NCBI GenBank assembly: GCA_036170535.1
Contig: JAVHPJ010000236.1
Span: 16,312-80,311, forward strand
From: SSF53 sp036170535
GTDB taxonomy: Bacteria; Spirochaetota; Leptospiria; Leptospirales; Leptonemataceae
Direction: 5' to 3'
Length of the DNA: 64,000 nucleotides
Below, one piece after another: positions 52,054-61,178 of this stretch. The notes beneath the pieces were generated by a model that ran no database searches, was not told the origin of the DNA, and saw only the letters and a program-made list of their open reading frames with translations. Position 1 is the first letter of the stretch; the number at the start of each line of letters is the position of its first letter. The translations under genes and the position numbers were made by a program.

Positions 52054-53310
52054 TTATAACAAAGAGCTTTCCGGAAACCGGACGGCGGCGGCTCGACTTT
52101 CGTAAATTTTTCGCTCTTCGGCTACATTGGTGAGGCGCGCCGCCGCTTCCCAGTGCGACGCCGACTCCGCGCGCGATATGGATTGCAGCAGGTGGGCGAG
52201 CAGCGCGTGGTAGAAGGGATGCGTTTCCAGTCCGCGTATGGACCGGGCCGCCTCGATAGCCAGCGTGGCGGAATAAACGCGCGACAGTGCGTAGACGCGA
52301 TTCAGTTCTACGATCGGTCCGGGAGCGAGGACGAGCAAGGCGTCGTAACAGGCGAGCAGCTCGTTCCACTTCGCCGGTCCATCGTCGCGAAGATGCAGAG
52401 CCGCAATGCGCGCCTCTACATGGTATCTTCCGGGCGCCGTCGCGCGCATGGCGCGATGCAGATGAAACTCTCCGCGGTCGATGAGTTCGCGGTTCCACAG
52501 CGAGCGATCCTGCTCCGCCATTCGAACGATGTCTCCCCCCGGCCCCAGGCGCGCGTCGAAACGCGACGCGTGGAAGGCGAACAACGCAATCAGCGCGTCG
52601 GCGTCCGGATGCGCTGTGACGGGATGGTTTGCGATCAGCAGCGCCAGGCGCAGCGCTTCCAGGCAGAGATCTTTACGCAAAATTGTTTCGTTTGATGTCG
52701 AATGGTAGCCTTCGTTAAACAGCAGGTATATTGCAGCCAGAACGGAAGCTGTGCGTTCAGCCAGGCGTTCAGCGGCGGGCAGAGCGAGAAAGTCCGCGTG
52801 CGATCGTGCGATTTTACGGGCGCGGTAGAGGCGTTTTTCGATGACGTCCGGCGAGCGCAAAAATCCGCGCGCGATCTCCTGCACGCTGAAACCGCAGAGT
52901 GTTTTGAGCGCCAATGCGACGCGGCCGTCCGGCGCGATGGCAGGATGACACGTTGCATAGAGCATTTCAAGCTGACTGTCCTCGATAGATCCTACGCTTT
53001 CTTCAAACTTTGCATCGAGAATAAACTCGATGGGAAATACGGAGCGATTGCGTTCCAGAATTCTACCAAAGGCGTCGGCGCGCTTCAGAACATTGATGAT
53101 TTTGTTCTTTGCTACTCGATACAGCCAGGCCGGCGGATTGTCGGGGACGCCTTTAAGACTCCATGTTTGAAACGCCGTGAGGAAGGTTTCCTGCACGGCG
53201 TTTTCCGCGTCCTCGAGTCGCTGCAGGCCGTACAGCTTGGTCAGCACGACAATCATCTTGCCGGACTCCGTCCGAAACAGATGATCGATCAACTCGTTCG
53301 CCGTCGACAT
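52054..53310 (-). CDS. ECF RNA polymerase sigma factor, ECF42 type
   Basis: The 418-residue protein is far longer than ordinary ECF factors. The sigma-2 region (about 5-75) has DAENAVQETFLTAFQTW and PPAWLYRVAKNKIIN. Sigma-4 (about 110-170) has LALKTLCGFSVQEIARGFL and EKRLYRARKI. The rest is an alpha-helical TPR-type domain (AAIYLLFNEGYHST, LIDRGEFHLHRAM, VELNRVYALSRVYS). That C-terminal domain, with a neighbouring YCII/DGPF gene and no anti-sigma gene, defines the ECF42 group. The signal is unknown. Confidence 0.9.
   Translation of the reverse strand: MSTANELIDHLFRTESGKMIVVLTKLYGLQRLEDAENAVQETFLTAFQTWSLKGVPDNPPAWLYRVAKNKIINVLKRADAFGRILERNRSVFPIEFILDAKFEESVGSIEDSQLEMLYATCHPAIAPDGRVALALKTLCGFSVQEIARGFLRSPDVIEKRLYRARKIARSHADFLALPAAERLAERTASVLAAIYLLFNEGYHSTSNETILRKDLCLEALRLALLIANHPVTAHPDADALIALFAFHASRFDARLGPGGDIVRMAEQDRSLWNRELIDRGEFHLHRAMRATAPGRYHVEARIAALHLRDDGPAKWNELLACYDALLVLAPGPIVELNRVYALSRVYSATLAIEAARSIRGLETHPFYHALLAHLLQSISRAESASHWEAAARLTNVAEERKIYESRAAAVRFPESSLL
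52055..52085 (-). repeat. 31-bp element, copy B, inside the sigma factor 3' end
   Basis: It matches the copy at 53687-53717 at 26 of 31 positions. On the minus strand it begins CCGTCCGGTTTC and contains GCTCTTTG. It encodes the last codons of the sigma factor (AVRFPESSLL) and lies upstream of the membrane protein gene starting at 52026. It may be a sigma-dependent promoter embedded in the coding end, or a duplicated gene end. Confidence 0.55.
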
Positions 53311-53319
53311 GCCTGACGC

Positions 53320-53670
53320 TCACATCTGGAACTGCACCACGGGGCGCACTTCGACCGAGCCGCCCGGATACAAAAGGATCGGGCACGAGCGGGCCATCGC
53401 CAACGCCGCTTCGAAATTTTCCGCGCGGCAACACAGGTAGCCGACGATGATCTCCTTGATCTCGACGTACGGTCCGTCTGCGACGCGATCCGGATGATGG
53501 ACCGTCTTGCCTTCGTACTCAAGCGGCTGCGTGGCTACCAGCGCGCCCCGGGCGGCAATTTCTCCGATCCACTCGCGCCAACGCGGCATGGCGGCCTGCA
53601 TTTCTTCCGGCGAAACCGAATAGGCGCCGTCGCCGGCCGTGTTACGAAACAACAAAAGAAACTCATTCAT
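53320..53670 (-). CDS. YCII/DGPF-domain protein, partner of the ECF42 sigma factor
   Basis: The 116-residue protein matches the YCII-related family: MNEFLLLFRNTAGD at the start, DGPYVEIKEIIVGYLCC (the DGPF motif) and a terminal EVRPVVQF. It precedes the ECF42 sigma gene on the same strand by 9 bp. In the ECF42 group these small proteins are the usual conserved neighbours and targets of the sigma factor; their activity is not well known. A 31-bp element lies about 20 bp before its start. Confidence 0.88.
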   Translation of the reverse strand: MNEFLLLFRNTAGDGAYSVSPEEMQAAMPRWREWIGEIAARGALVATQPLEYEGKTVHHPDRVADGPYVEIKEIIVGYLCCRAENFEAALAMARSCPILLYPGGSVEVRPVVQFQM

Positions 53671-53686
53671 GGGATAACCTCTGCAC

Positions 53687-53717
53687 TATGTCAAAGAGCG
53701 CTCCTGAAACCGGACGG
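53687..53717 (-). promoter_or_regulatory. 31-bp element, copy A, upstream of the YCII gene
   Basis: It lies about 17 bp before the ATG of the YCII gene and matches copy B at 26 of 31 bases. It is placed like an ECF promoter. In the frame that corresponds to the sigma factor's C-terminus it reads PVRFQERSLT then stop, close to the real AVRFPESSLL end. So it could instead be a relic of a duplicated sigma gene end. Confidence 0.5.
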
Positions 53718-53824
53718 GTAGGAGAAAAAAAAGACTCGAATCTTTCAAGTCTGGACAAATCGTCCCGCGCGGGTGCGACAAAAATACGCTCGTCGGCCCC
53801 TCGACCGGACGCGGTCATGAACCC

Positions 53825-54844
53825 ATGAGTTTGCTCGATCGACTTGTCTCGGGCTGGTTCCGGTTGAGCGGACGAACCCGTCTGTACGTGGACGGAGTTG
53901 GCGATAGAAAATTTCTGGAACGCTTGCCGGCCCGCGTTCGCGCCCTTGGAAATTACAAAAAGGATATTGCGATTCGCTGGGGCGAAGAAAGCGTGCATTC
54001 CGGCGTGCGCATGCTGACCGGCGGATTCGCCAGTCCGGCCGCGGCTTTTCTGCCGCGCGAGTCGCAGCCGGCGGGCGTGCAATTGATTCTTCCTGATCGA
54101 TCGGGCCCGGACACGCCGGTTGCTATACACTTTGCGGCGACGGGCGACGAGGCTTTTACCGTGCGTCGCGTCGCGCTGGCGCTGCCGCTCGCGCGCAAGT
54201 CGGGCGTGGCTTCGCTGCTGTTGGGCAATCCCTACTACGGCAATCGTCGTCCAGCGGGCCAGGCTGGCTACTCGGTGCGCACGCTGAGCGATCAATTTAA
54301 AATGAACCTGGCGACGCTGATGGAAGGCCTTGCGCTCATTCGCTGGCTCATGCGGCAAGGCGTTCGCCGCGTGGGCGTCACCGGCGTGAGCATGGGCGGA
54401 TCCATGGCGGCGTCCGTGGGCGCGCTGGCGCAGAGCCCGGTCGCGATCGCCGCGTGTCTTGCGCCGTTCGGGCCGCGGCCTGTGTTTCTGGAGGGCGCTT
54501 TGACGCACGCCGTGGATTGGAGCGCTCTGGCAAAAAGTCATGATACGAGCGATGTGCGCGAGTACGTCGGGCGACTCATGGATCTGTCTGATTTACGCGC
54601 GTTTCCGGCGCCCCGCGTCGGCGCAGCGGCGATCCTCGTTGCAGGTCGTTCGGATTATTACGTGCCGGCGTACTCCGCGCAGGCTTTGCATGCGGCCTGG
54701 CCCGGTTCGGAAATGCGCTGGCTTGCCGCCGGCCACGTGGGCGCCGCGCTCTTGCATTTCCGCGAGTTTCGACGCGCAGTGCGCGACTCGCTCAGCCGGC
54801 TTCCCGATTCGCCGGCTACAAAACGTCGATTACAACGTACGTGA
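53825..54844 (+). CDS. Alpha/beta hydrolase, ABHD18-like
   Basis: The 339-residue protein has a nucleophile elbow GVSMGGSMA with Ser189, an Asp candidate in VAGRSDYYVP and a His in AAGHVGA. IHFAATGDEAF and LLLGNPYYGNRRPAGQ in the first half fit the ABHD18 group. It has no signal peptide. The substrate is unknown; lipids or esters are likely. Its last 29 bp overlap the opposite PP2C sensor gene. Confidence 0.82.
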   Translation: MSLLDRLVSGWFRLSGRTRLYVDGVGDRKFLERLPARVRALGNYKKDIAIRWGEESVHSGVRMLTGGFASPAAAFLPRESQPAGVQLILPDRSGPDTPVAIHFAATGDEAFTVRRVALALPLARKSGVASLLLGNPYYGNRRPAGQAGYSVRTLSDQFKMNLATLMEGLALIRWLMRQGVRRVGVTGVSMGGSMAASVGALAQSPVAIAACLAPFGPRPVFLEGALTHAVDWSALAKSHDTSDVREYVGRLMDLSDLRAFPAPRVGAAAILVAGRSDYYVPAYSAQALHAAWPGSEMRWLAAGHVGAALLHFREFRRAVRDSLSRLPDSPATKRRLQRT

Positions 54845-56849
54845 CGTCATCGTCGAATTCCTGCACGCCGCCGCGCCACGCGGTCAGAGCATGCAGTATG
54901 TTTTCCGAACAAGTTTCCGCCGACGGCGCGCGGTCGCGGAGCAGGTGCGGCTGAATGCGCTGCATGCCGAACATTTCTTCGGCGGCGTTGCGACACTCGT
55001 ACAGACCGTCCGTGTAAAAGAAGAGACGATCGCCCGCGCCCAGTTCCACTACAGTCGAGGTGATGCGTGCGTCCGCAAAAACGCCCAGAATCAAACCTTT
55101 GGGCCGATGCTCCGCCATCTCGCCGTCAAAACTCGCTTGAATCAAGCCGGGATGTCCGGCGTTGGCATACTTTAGTTCCTTGCGAGCGATATCCAGCATG
55201 CCAAATGCCGCCGTAATAAACTCACTGTGGTTATGGCCGATCATGCTGCGATTTACGGCTGTCAGAAATTCCGCGGGTTTTTGTGCGAGCGCGAGATTCT
55301 CCGCGCAGGCGATCTTGAGCATGGATGCAACCAGCGCCGCCGGAATGCCATGCCCTGAAACGTCCGCGATCATAATGCCGAGCTGAGTCTCGGAAAGGAC
55401 AAAGAAGTCATAGTAGTCGCCGCCGACGCGGCCCATGGGCGCATATCGTGCGGCGATGTTCAGTCCCGAAAGCACGGGCGTGGAATGCGGCAAAATGGAC
55501 TGTTGAATTTGACGCGCGACTTCAATTTCTGCTGCGAGCGCTCTTAACTCGGCCTCGCGCACCGCCTCGCGTTCCTTCAACGAACGCCGCTCGCGCTCCA
55601 ATCGATTTATGCGATCGCCAAGGCCGAGCGACAGGAGCGTAATCTCGACTGCGCTGCCCGCCGCGAAACTGTAGTAGGCCCAGGCGTCGAGCGGCAGGAA
55701 ACCCGCTGTTTTCAGGGAATTGACCACCGAGCCCAGGATGACGGCGCCAAAAGCGACAATGTAGTAGCTTGCGGAGGGATTTTTGCGGAGCGCCTGTTCA
55801 ACTCCGATGAAGAACAACAGAAAGGCGCCCAGCAGGCCCAGCCCTGCGAATACGGCGCCGACAAAATTGCCGTCCAGGAAAAGATGCAGCGGACACAATA
55901 CCAGACTGAAAAAAGCCAGAATCTTGAGCAATCGGCTGCGCGCGGGCGCCGCCGTGCGCAGGTTCAGAAACTCGATAGTAAACATGCCGGCGACAGCCAT
56001 GCCGACTCCGGCGAAGACGACCGGCGCCTTGTGATTCCACCAGGGAGCATCGGGCCAGAGATACTCGTAGGCCACGCCCAGTTCCGTCGCCACGTAACCG
56101 CTGGACGCGAGGATATAAAGTATGTAGTACAAATAACCGCGATCGCGAGTGGATGCGCACAGAAACAGGTTGTAGCCAAACGCGAGCGCCAGCACTCCCA
56201 GATAGAGGCCGATCAAAAGCAATTCTGCGCGTTCGTGGCGATTAAACCCTGAAGGAGTATACAGGCCCAGCGGAATCTGGATGGGTTCGTCGCCCTGCAC
56301 GCGCAAGTAGACGTCCGTGTGCGAGGCCGGCGCCAGGCTGATGGGAAAAACCAGACCGGCGTGACGAATCGAACGGGTCGCGAAAGGTTGCGCCGCGCCG
56401 CCGCGGAGGCGTTCCACCGCGCCGCCCTCGGAGGCGACGTAGATCTGCACGTCGCTCAGGAAGGGCGCGCCGGCGGCCAGCAGCCAGGGCGTCGCCTGGT
56501 CGGCGGGGTTATGAAGCGCAAATCGAAGCCAGACTGCCGCGCCGGTGAAGCCGAAGCCCGGCGAATCCGTGGCGATCGGTTGGAACCGCGCCTGCGTGCG
56601 AACGGCTTCAAAGCTCAGCGCAGCGGTTTCGTCCTTGAAATACTCAAGCGCGCCCGCAAGTTTGATGGCGCCCTTCGAGTCGGCGACTGCAGCCACAGGT
56701 TTCGCTTGCAGCGCGCCCGGCAGGCCTCCCAGCAGGACCCCGCTGACCGCGGCCGCAAAAACCGCGGCGCGCGCACGGTTGACTGCGCGATGCGTCGTCT
56801 TGCCGGGCGCTCGGGTGCGTCTGGATCGGAGTAGTGCCGGTGCGTCCAT
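54816..56849 (-). CDS. 7TM-DISM sensor with SpoIIE-type PP2C phosphatase
   Basis: The protein has 677 residues from the ATG at 56849; a TTG at 56891 would add 14. A signal/anchor helix is followed by a 7TMR-DISM extracellular domain (about 40-190), seven membrane helices (about 205-400), a coiled coil (RINRLERERRSLKEREAVREA) and a SpoIIE/RsbU-type PP2C phosphatase (about 450-677). The phosphatase shows MGRVGGDYYDFF, IMIADVSGHGIPAAL, YANAGHPGL, FFYTDGLYE and a final DDDVTYVVI, so the metal-binding Asp residues are present. These enzymes dephosphorylate anti-sigma-factor antagonists. The partner is not in the window. Confidence 0.92.
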   Translation of the reverse strand: MDAPALLRSRRTRAPGKTTHRAVNRARAAVFAAAVSGVLLGGLPGALQAKPVAAVADSKGAIKLAGALEYFKDETAALSFEAVRTQARFQPIATDSPGFGFTGAAVWLRFALHNPADQATPWLLAAGAPFLSDVQIYVASEGGAVERLRGGAAQPFATRSIRHAGLVFPISLAPASHTDVYLRVQGDEPIQIPLGLYTPSGFNRHERAELLLIGLYLGVLALAFGYNLFLCASTRDRGYLYYILYILASSGYVATELGVAYEYLWPDAPWWNHKAPVVFAGVGMAVAGMFTIEFLNLRTAAPARSRLLKILAFFSLVLCPLHLFLDGNFVGAVFAGLGLLGAFLLFFIGVEQALRKNPSASYYIVAFGAVILGSVVNSLKTAGFLPLDAWAYYSFAAGSAVEITLLSLGLGDRINRLERERRSLKEREAVREAELRALAAEIEVARQIQQSILPHSTPVLSGLNIAARYAPMGRVGGDYYDFFVLSETQLGIMIADVSGHGIPAALVASMLKIACAENLALAQKPAEFLTAVNRSMIGHNHSEFITAAFGMLDIARKELKYANAGHPGLIQASFDGEMAEHRPKGLILGVFADARITSTVVELGAGDRLFFYTDGLYECRNAAEEMFGMQRIQPHLLRDRAPSAETCSENILHALTAWRGGVQEFDDDVTYVVIDVL

Positions 56850-57003
56850 GTCGGGCCAGTAGATTTCGCGCGGTAAGCCTGCAAAGGTCAAGGGAAATCG
56901 TCGCGACGGCGGACTTCGCGAGCAGCGGATGGCGCACGCATGGCGAACATGCTACATTTCACTTTTTTCTTGCATGTGCGCGGGCCCGCCGTCTGTTTAC
57001 GTC

Positions 57004-58086
57004 ATGCTGAAAAAGATACTCAAGTGGTTCGGCGGAAGCGTCGTCGCGCTGGTCGGCGCCTTTCTCGCGTTCGTTTACGCGGCCAATTATCATCCTGCGG
57101 AACTCCAGACGGAAGAGACGGTTTGTCCGGCGACGGCGCCCGTATTGCGTCCCGGTCAGCGTATCAAAGTGCTGAACTGGAATCTGCAGTACATGGCGGG
57201 CAAGAACTATACTTTCTTTTACGATGTGCTCGACGGCTCCGGCAAAGACGAGCGGCCCAGTGCGGAAGACATACAGATTACGCTCAAAGAAGCGGCGCGC
57301 ATAATCATGGACGAAAACCCGGACGTTCTCCTGCTCCAGGAAGTGGACGACGGTTCAAAACGTACCGATTACGAGGATCAGCTCAAGCTCTTGCTTGCGC
57401 TCCTGCCGCCGGAATACGCGTGTTACAGCGACGCTTATTACCATAAATCGGCCTTTGTCCCCCATCCGCGCATCATGGGCGCCGTAGGCATGAAACTGGT
57501 CACATTGTCGAAGTATCGCATCGCTTCCGCAACGCGGCATCAGCTGGCGCTCATCCCGTCCAACTTTATCATGCAACAATTCAATTTGAAGCGGGCGATT
57601 CTCGAGACGCGCCTGCCGCTGGAAGGCGGCCGCGAGCTGGCGCTGTATAATACGCATCTCGACGCCTTCTCCCAGGGAACCAACACGATGGAGTTGCAGG
57701 TGGCGGAAGCGCGCGCGTTGTTGGAAAAATCCACGCAGGCTGGCGAGCCCTGGTTGATGAGCGGCGACTTCAACCTGCTGCCGCCGGGCGGTTACGAATT
57801 AATCAGCGAGTCCGAGCGCGCGTACTACAAGCCGCAAACGGAACTCGCCGCCCTCTATGAAACCTTCAACGCCGTTCCGACCGCCCGGGATACCGCTCCG
57901 ACCAATCCGCGGCGCAGCGAGTACTTCACTTTTTTCCCGAACGGAAAACGCGCGACCGGTCCGGATCGCACTATCGACTACATGTTCTACTCGCCGCTGA
58001 TAAAAATGGAGTCGTATCGCGTACGCCAGAACGATACCCAGCGTATTTCAGATCACCTGCCGTTGATCGCTGAAATAACGCTGTAA
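57004..58086 (+). CDS. Membrane-anchored endonuclease/exonuclease/phosphatase-family protein
   Basis: The 360-residue protein starts at the ATG at 57004, giving an N-terminal anchor (FGGSVVALVGAFLAFVYA). The EEP-fold active-site blocks are present: LNWNLQYM (Asn), LLLQEVDD (Glu), ALYNTHLDAF (His), WLMSGDFNLLP (Asp/Asn) and the final ISDHLPLIAEI (Asp/His). Members cleave phosphodiesters of DNA, RNA, inositol phosphates or sphingomyelin. The exported position suggests an envelope or extracellular substrate. Identity as a sphingomyelinase is not supported. Confidence 0.85.
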   Translation: MLKKILKWFGGSVVALVGAFLAFVYAANYHPAELQTEETVCPATAPVLRPGQRIKVLNWNLQYMAGKNYTFFYDVLDGSGKDERPSAEDIQITLKEAARIIMDENPDVLLLQEVDDGSKRTDYEDQLKLLLALLPPEYACYSDAYYHKSAFVPHPRIMGAVGMKLVTLSKYRIASATRHQLALIPSNFIMQQFNLKRAILETRLPLEGGRELALYNTHLDAFSQGTNTMELQVAEARALLEKSTQAGEPWLMSGDFNLLPPGGYELISESERAYYKPQTELAALYETFNAVPTARDTAPTNPRRSEYFTFFPNGKRATGPDRTIDYMFYSPLIKMESYRVRQNDTQRISDHLPLIAEITL

Positions 58087-58103
58087 GCCCGGCCCGCGCG
58101 TGC

Positions 58104-58131
58104 GTCCGGCGCGGCCGGGTGCGCGCCGGAC
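58104..58131. terminator. Strong hairpin between convergent genes
   Basis: GTCCGGCGCG and CGCGCCGGAC form a perfect 10-bp stem with an 8-base loop. It lies midway between the EEP gene stop and the DUF962 gene stop. There is no T-run on either side, so it is a bidirectional terminator candidate or mRNA end stabiliser. Confidence 0.45.
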
Positions 58132-58142
58132 TGCGGCTCCCG

Positions 58143-58658
58143 TTAGTGCGCTGCGGCGGCGCGCGCCGTGGCGCTGGCCGCTTCGACCCGCTCGTGCAAG
58201 TCACGGCGCAAACCGAGGGCGAACAGGATTTCCGCCAGCACAAACAAGGGTCCCATGAGCGATTGAACCAGATTGTCGACGAGGGCCGGCCGACGCCCTT
58301 CGAAAACATGACCGATCAACTGAATCGCCCAGCCGGAGAGCTTGATGGCCAGAAAGATCGTGAGCGACGTCGTGAAAGGCAGTTGCGAAATCTGTTCGCA
58401 GGCGTACGCGAGCGGCAGAGAAATCGCCGTCATGATCAAGCCAAACATCCGATCCAGCTTGATGTACCACAACATGACCGCCGCCAGGATCAGCATGGCC
58501 AACGTCAGTTCCACGCCGCCGATCTCAAAGCGCAGCCAACCCAGGGCGATCAATGGCGAATAAAACACCATGGGCACGCCGAACAGGTGCGTGAATTTGT
58601 TGCGCGGGTCGCGATGGTACGCTGAATAGCCAATCATTCTTTGTTCAAATTCGTTCAC
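58143..58658 (-). CDS. DUF962/Mpo1-like membrane protein
   Basis: The 171-residue protein has a GTG start behind GAGG. The signature YSAYHRDPRNKFTHLFGVP opens it and QLIGHVFEGRRPALVDNLVQSL is near the end; the His residues match those proposed to bind iron in yeast Mpo1, which acts in alpha-oxidation of 2-hydroxy fatty acids. Four helices lie between. A role in fatty-acid metabolism is likely by family. Confidence 0.85.
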   Translation of the reverse strand: MNEFEQRMIGYSAYHRDPRNKFTHLFGVPMVFYSPLIALGWLRFEIGGVELTLAMLILAAVMLWYIKLDRMFGLIMTAISLPLAYACEQISQLPFTTSLTIFLAIKLSGWAIQLIGHVFEGRRPALVDNLVQSLMGPLFVLAEILFALGLRRDLHERVEAASATARAAAAH

Positions 58659-58761
58659 GATGAGCCTCTTGTTGCGATGTATTCTGCGACTCAATCCACG
58701 TCCGGCGCGGGACGCGCGCCGGATCGCCGGGTCAGCTCGAGAGTGTCGCATTTATCGCGCG

Positions 58762-59664
58762 TTGACGCTTGAACGAATCGGTCGCGCCGGATCGAGTTTT
58801 TTCGCCCGTTGGCGGCTGGCGTCGCTGGCGCCGGCCATTCTGCTGGGAGCGTTTGCAGGCGTGAGCGCGTGCTGGCTGGATCCTTACACGGACAGCGCGC
58901 CAGAGTGGAGTCTGGGCGCCGTGGTTCTTGACGCTGTCGGCGGATCGGCCGCGCCGTCCCTGCCGGTGACAGCGGGCGTCGCGTTGCACCTGGATGCAGC
59001 CGTTGGCGGCGCGGCGGACGGGACGCCGCTGAACGCCTGGAACGACTCCGGGCCCTTGAGCTATCATCTCAGTGCGCCGGTCGCCATGCCGACGTATCAG
59101 TCGAATTCCATCGGCGGGCGCCCCGGTATTCGATTTCCGGCAGCGCCCTCAACCGCGCACTACATCCAGAGCGCCGTCGCTTCCATGGGACAGAGTTTGA
59201 CATTGGCGGTCATTTTTCGGCGCAATGTCGTCGGCGCCTACGGGCATTTGTTTTCGCTGGGCGCAGCGTGTCCCGGCGGTTCGGATGACGCCTACAACGT
59301 CTACATACCGGCGGATGGTCGCGTGAACCTGGATCGACGTCTCGTCTCTCTGGTGCTGGCGGCAGCCACGCCGATGAACGATCTTGATCCGCATGTCGTC
59401 ATCTTGCGTTCGGACGCGAGCAGTCCGCAGACCAGTCTGTACCTGGACGGGGCGCTCGATGCGCAGAGCGTCGCCGGATATTTTTTTAACACCGATCCGG
59501 TTTTGATCGTGGGCAACAATTGCACGTTTGCCAGTCCTTTGAACGGAGACATTGCCGAGCTGGTCCTGTACAGTCGCGCCCTGGCCGTCGCGGAGATCGA
59601 CGCCCTGCATTGTTACGCCGCGAGCAAATACGCCTTGAGTCTCAGCGGTGCTTGCGCCGACTGA
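58762..59664 (+). CDS. Lipoprotein with LamG/concanavalin-like domain
   Basis: About 300 residues from the TTG at 58762, which gives a normal lipoprotein signal: Arg-rich n-region, then LAPAILLGAFAGVSAC. An ATG at 58660 in the same frame lies one base from the start of the opposite gene and is less likely. The mature protein has the LamG-type pattern: VALHLDAAVGG, LTLAVIFRR, SLYLDGALDA and GDIAELVLYSRALAVAEID. Such domains bind carbohydrate or protein. Surface location is inferred. Confidence 0.7.
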   Translation: MTLERIGRAGSSFFARWRLASLAPAILLGAFAGVSACWLDPYTDSAPEWSLGAVVLDAVGGSAAPSLPVTAGVALHLDAAVGGAADGTPLNAWNDSGPLSYHLSAPVAMPTYQSNSIGGRPGIRFPAAPSTAHYIQSAVASMGQSLTLAVIFRRNVVGAYGHLFSLGAACPGGSDDAYNVYIPADGRVNLDRRLVSLVLAAATPMNDLDPHVVILRSDASSPQTSLYLDGALDAQSVAGYFFNTDPVLIVGNNCTFASPLNGDIAELVLYSRALAVAEIDALHCYAASKYALSLSGACAD

Positions 59665-59716
59665 AGCCGGCCCCGCGCTGATGGGTTTCGAAACCACGGA
59701 CCGCCATTACGGAAGT

Positions 59717-60190
59717 TCACAGCGTCATTTCCACGCCTGCAAACAGCGCCGCTTTGTCGCTGCTGCGCGAGGCTCCGTAGCCGCTGCGATCCAACAAGAA
59801 CTCTTCCAGATCCCAGGCGATGACCGCGCCGGCGTTGGAGACAAAAATAGCTTCAAATGATAAATGTCCCGGATAGGATACGGTGCGCGAAACGCTGCTG
59901 ACGCCGCCGATGAGACTCGCCTGTTCGTTCAGTCGATAGCGCCCGCCGAGACGGGCCACATTGTAGGCGGTCTCATAGGAAGCGTTGGAGACGACAAGGT
60001 CTAAGGCGAAAGCGCTCCGACCGAAGGTCAATCCCTGATTTTGCGCGTCGTAGGATCCCTTGAGCTGAGCGGTTTCCACTCCCGCCGTAATTGAAAAATC
60101 ACTGTTCAAAGCGTACTCGATATCAATTCCTGCAAACGCTCCTCGGGCGTCCGCGTTCCATTCGCTCGACAAGTGCGGCAACGGGGGCAA
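59717..60190 (-). pseudogene. C-terminal remnant of an outer-membrane beta-barrel protein
   Basis: The open frame is 157 residues from a TTG, with a TGA just upstream in the same frame. It has a barrel-like composition (FAGIDIEYALNSDFSITAGVE, RLGGRYRLNEQASLIGGV) and an ending AALFAGVEMTL, but no signal peptide or N-terminal half. It looks like the 3' part of a longer outer-membrane protein gene. A shorter barrel with an unseen start is less likely. Confidence 0.5.
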
Positions 60191-60253
60191 TCCAAAAAAT
60201 CAAAGAAATATTTCATTTTCGTTGCGCGACGTGCGTGTCTCGCTAAGTTGTCG

Positions 60254-60272
60254 CCGCTACTCGTAGTAGCGG
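60254..60272. other. Hairpin upstream of the DUF429-like gene
   Basis: CCGCTAC and GTAGCGG flank TCGTA, a perfect 7-bp stem 25 bp before the GTG start at 60297. There is no T-run. It could affect translation of the downstream gene or be a regulator site. Confidence 0.3.
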
Positions 60273-60296
60273 ATCGGCGAGACCGGTATTGCTGAC

Positions 60297-61085
60297 GTGC
60301 GCTCGAAAGTTTTTAAATATCAACGTTACATAGGCGTCGACTATTCGGGCGCGGGTCTTCCGCAATCCCGGCTGAGCGGCTTGCGCATCTATGAAGCCGC
60401 GCAAGGATCGCCAGCGCGTGAAATCCGACCCGACTCGAATCTTCGTAAGCACTGGAGTCGTACGGCCGTCGCGCAATGGCTCACCGAACGCCTGCGCGAG
60501 CCGACGTGTACAATCGTCGGCATCGATCATGGTTTCAGTTTTCCTGCAGCGTATTTTGAAAAGTACAGGCTTGCGCCGGACTGGCTGAATTTCCTCAAAG
60601 ATTTCCACAAACACTGGCCGACGGACGAGACGTTCACCGTGCAAATGATTCGCGACGGCAAGGCCGGCGCGGGCGGCGCACGCCGCGGCGACAGTCGCTG
60701 GCGGCGACTCTGCGAGCGGCGGACTCCGGCCAAATCGGTTTTTCATTTTGACGTCCCCGGGTCCGTTGCAAAGTCGACCTTCGCCGGCTTGCCGTGGTTA
60801 TTGCAGATGCAGCGTCAACCGGGCGCACGCGTCTTCTTCTGGCCCTTCGACGGTTGGGCGCCGCCCCCGGATCGTTCGGTCGTTGTTGAAGCGTATCCGC
60901 GGCTCTGGAGTCGCCTTTTTTCGCGGGAGCACCGCAACGAGCACCAACACGACGCGTTCGCCATCGCGGAAGGTCTACGACAGGCTGATGCGCGCGGCGA
61001 ACTGGCGCAGGGTTTCGCCCCTCGGCTGAATTCCGAGGAGCGCCGACTGGCCCGCTTTGAAGGCTGGATATTTGGCGTTGAATAG
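60297..61085 (+). CDS. DUF429-like protein with predicted RNase H-like fold
   Basis: The 262-residue protein has a GTG start. The four acidic motifs expected of DUF429 are present: IGVDYSGAG, VGIDHGFSFP, VVVEAYPRLW and HQHDAFAIAEGLR. These would form a metal site in an RNase H-like core, suggesting nucleic-acid or nucleotide processing, but no activity is established for the family. It is basic and Arg-rich in the middle (GARRGDSRWRRLCERR). Confidence 0.7.
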   Translation: MRSKVFKYQRYIGVDYSGAGLPQSRLSGLRIYEAAQGSPAREIRPDSNLRKHWSRTAVAQWLTERLREPTCTIVGIDHGFSFPAAYFEKYRLAPDWLNFLKDFHKHWPTDETFTVQMIRDGKAGAGGARRGDSRWRRLCERRTPAKSVFHFDVPGSVAKSTFAGLPWLLQMQRQPGARVFFWPFDGWAPPPDRSVVVEAYPRLWSRLFSREHRNEHQHDAFAIAEGLRQADARGELAQGFAPRLNSEERRLARFEGWIFGVE

Positions 61086-61178
61086 CTGGAAGCGCAGGAT
61101 TCCAGACGCACACGGATAGCGATCGCCAATTTTCGCGAATCCGTTGACAGAGTCAGGGAAAGGCGGAGGAAGGGGTGC

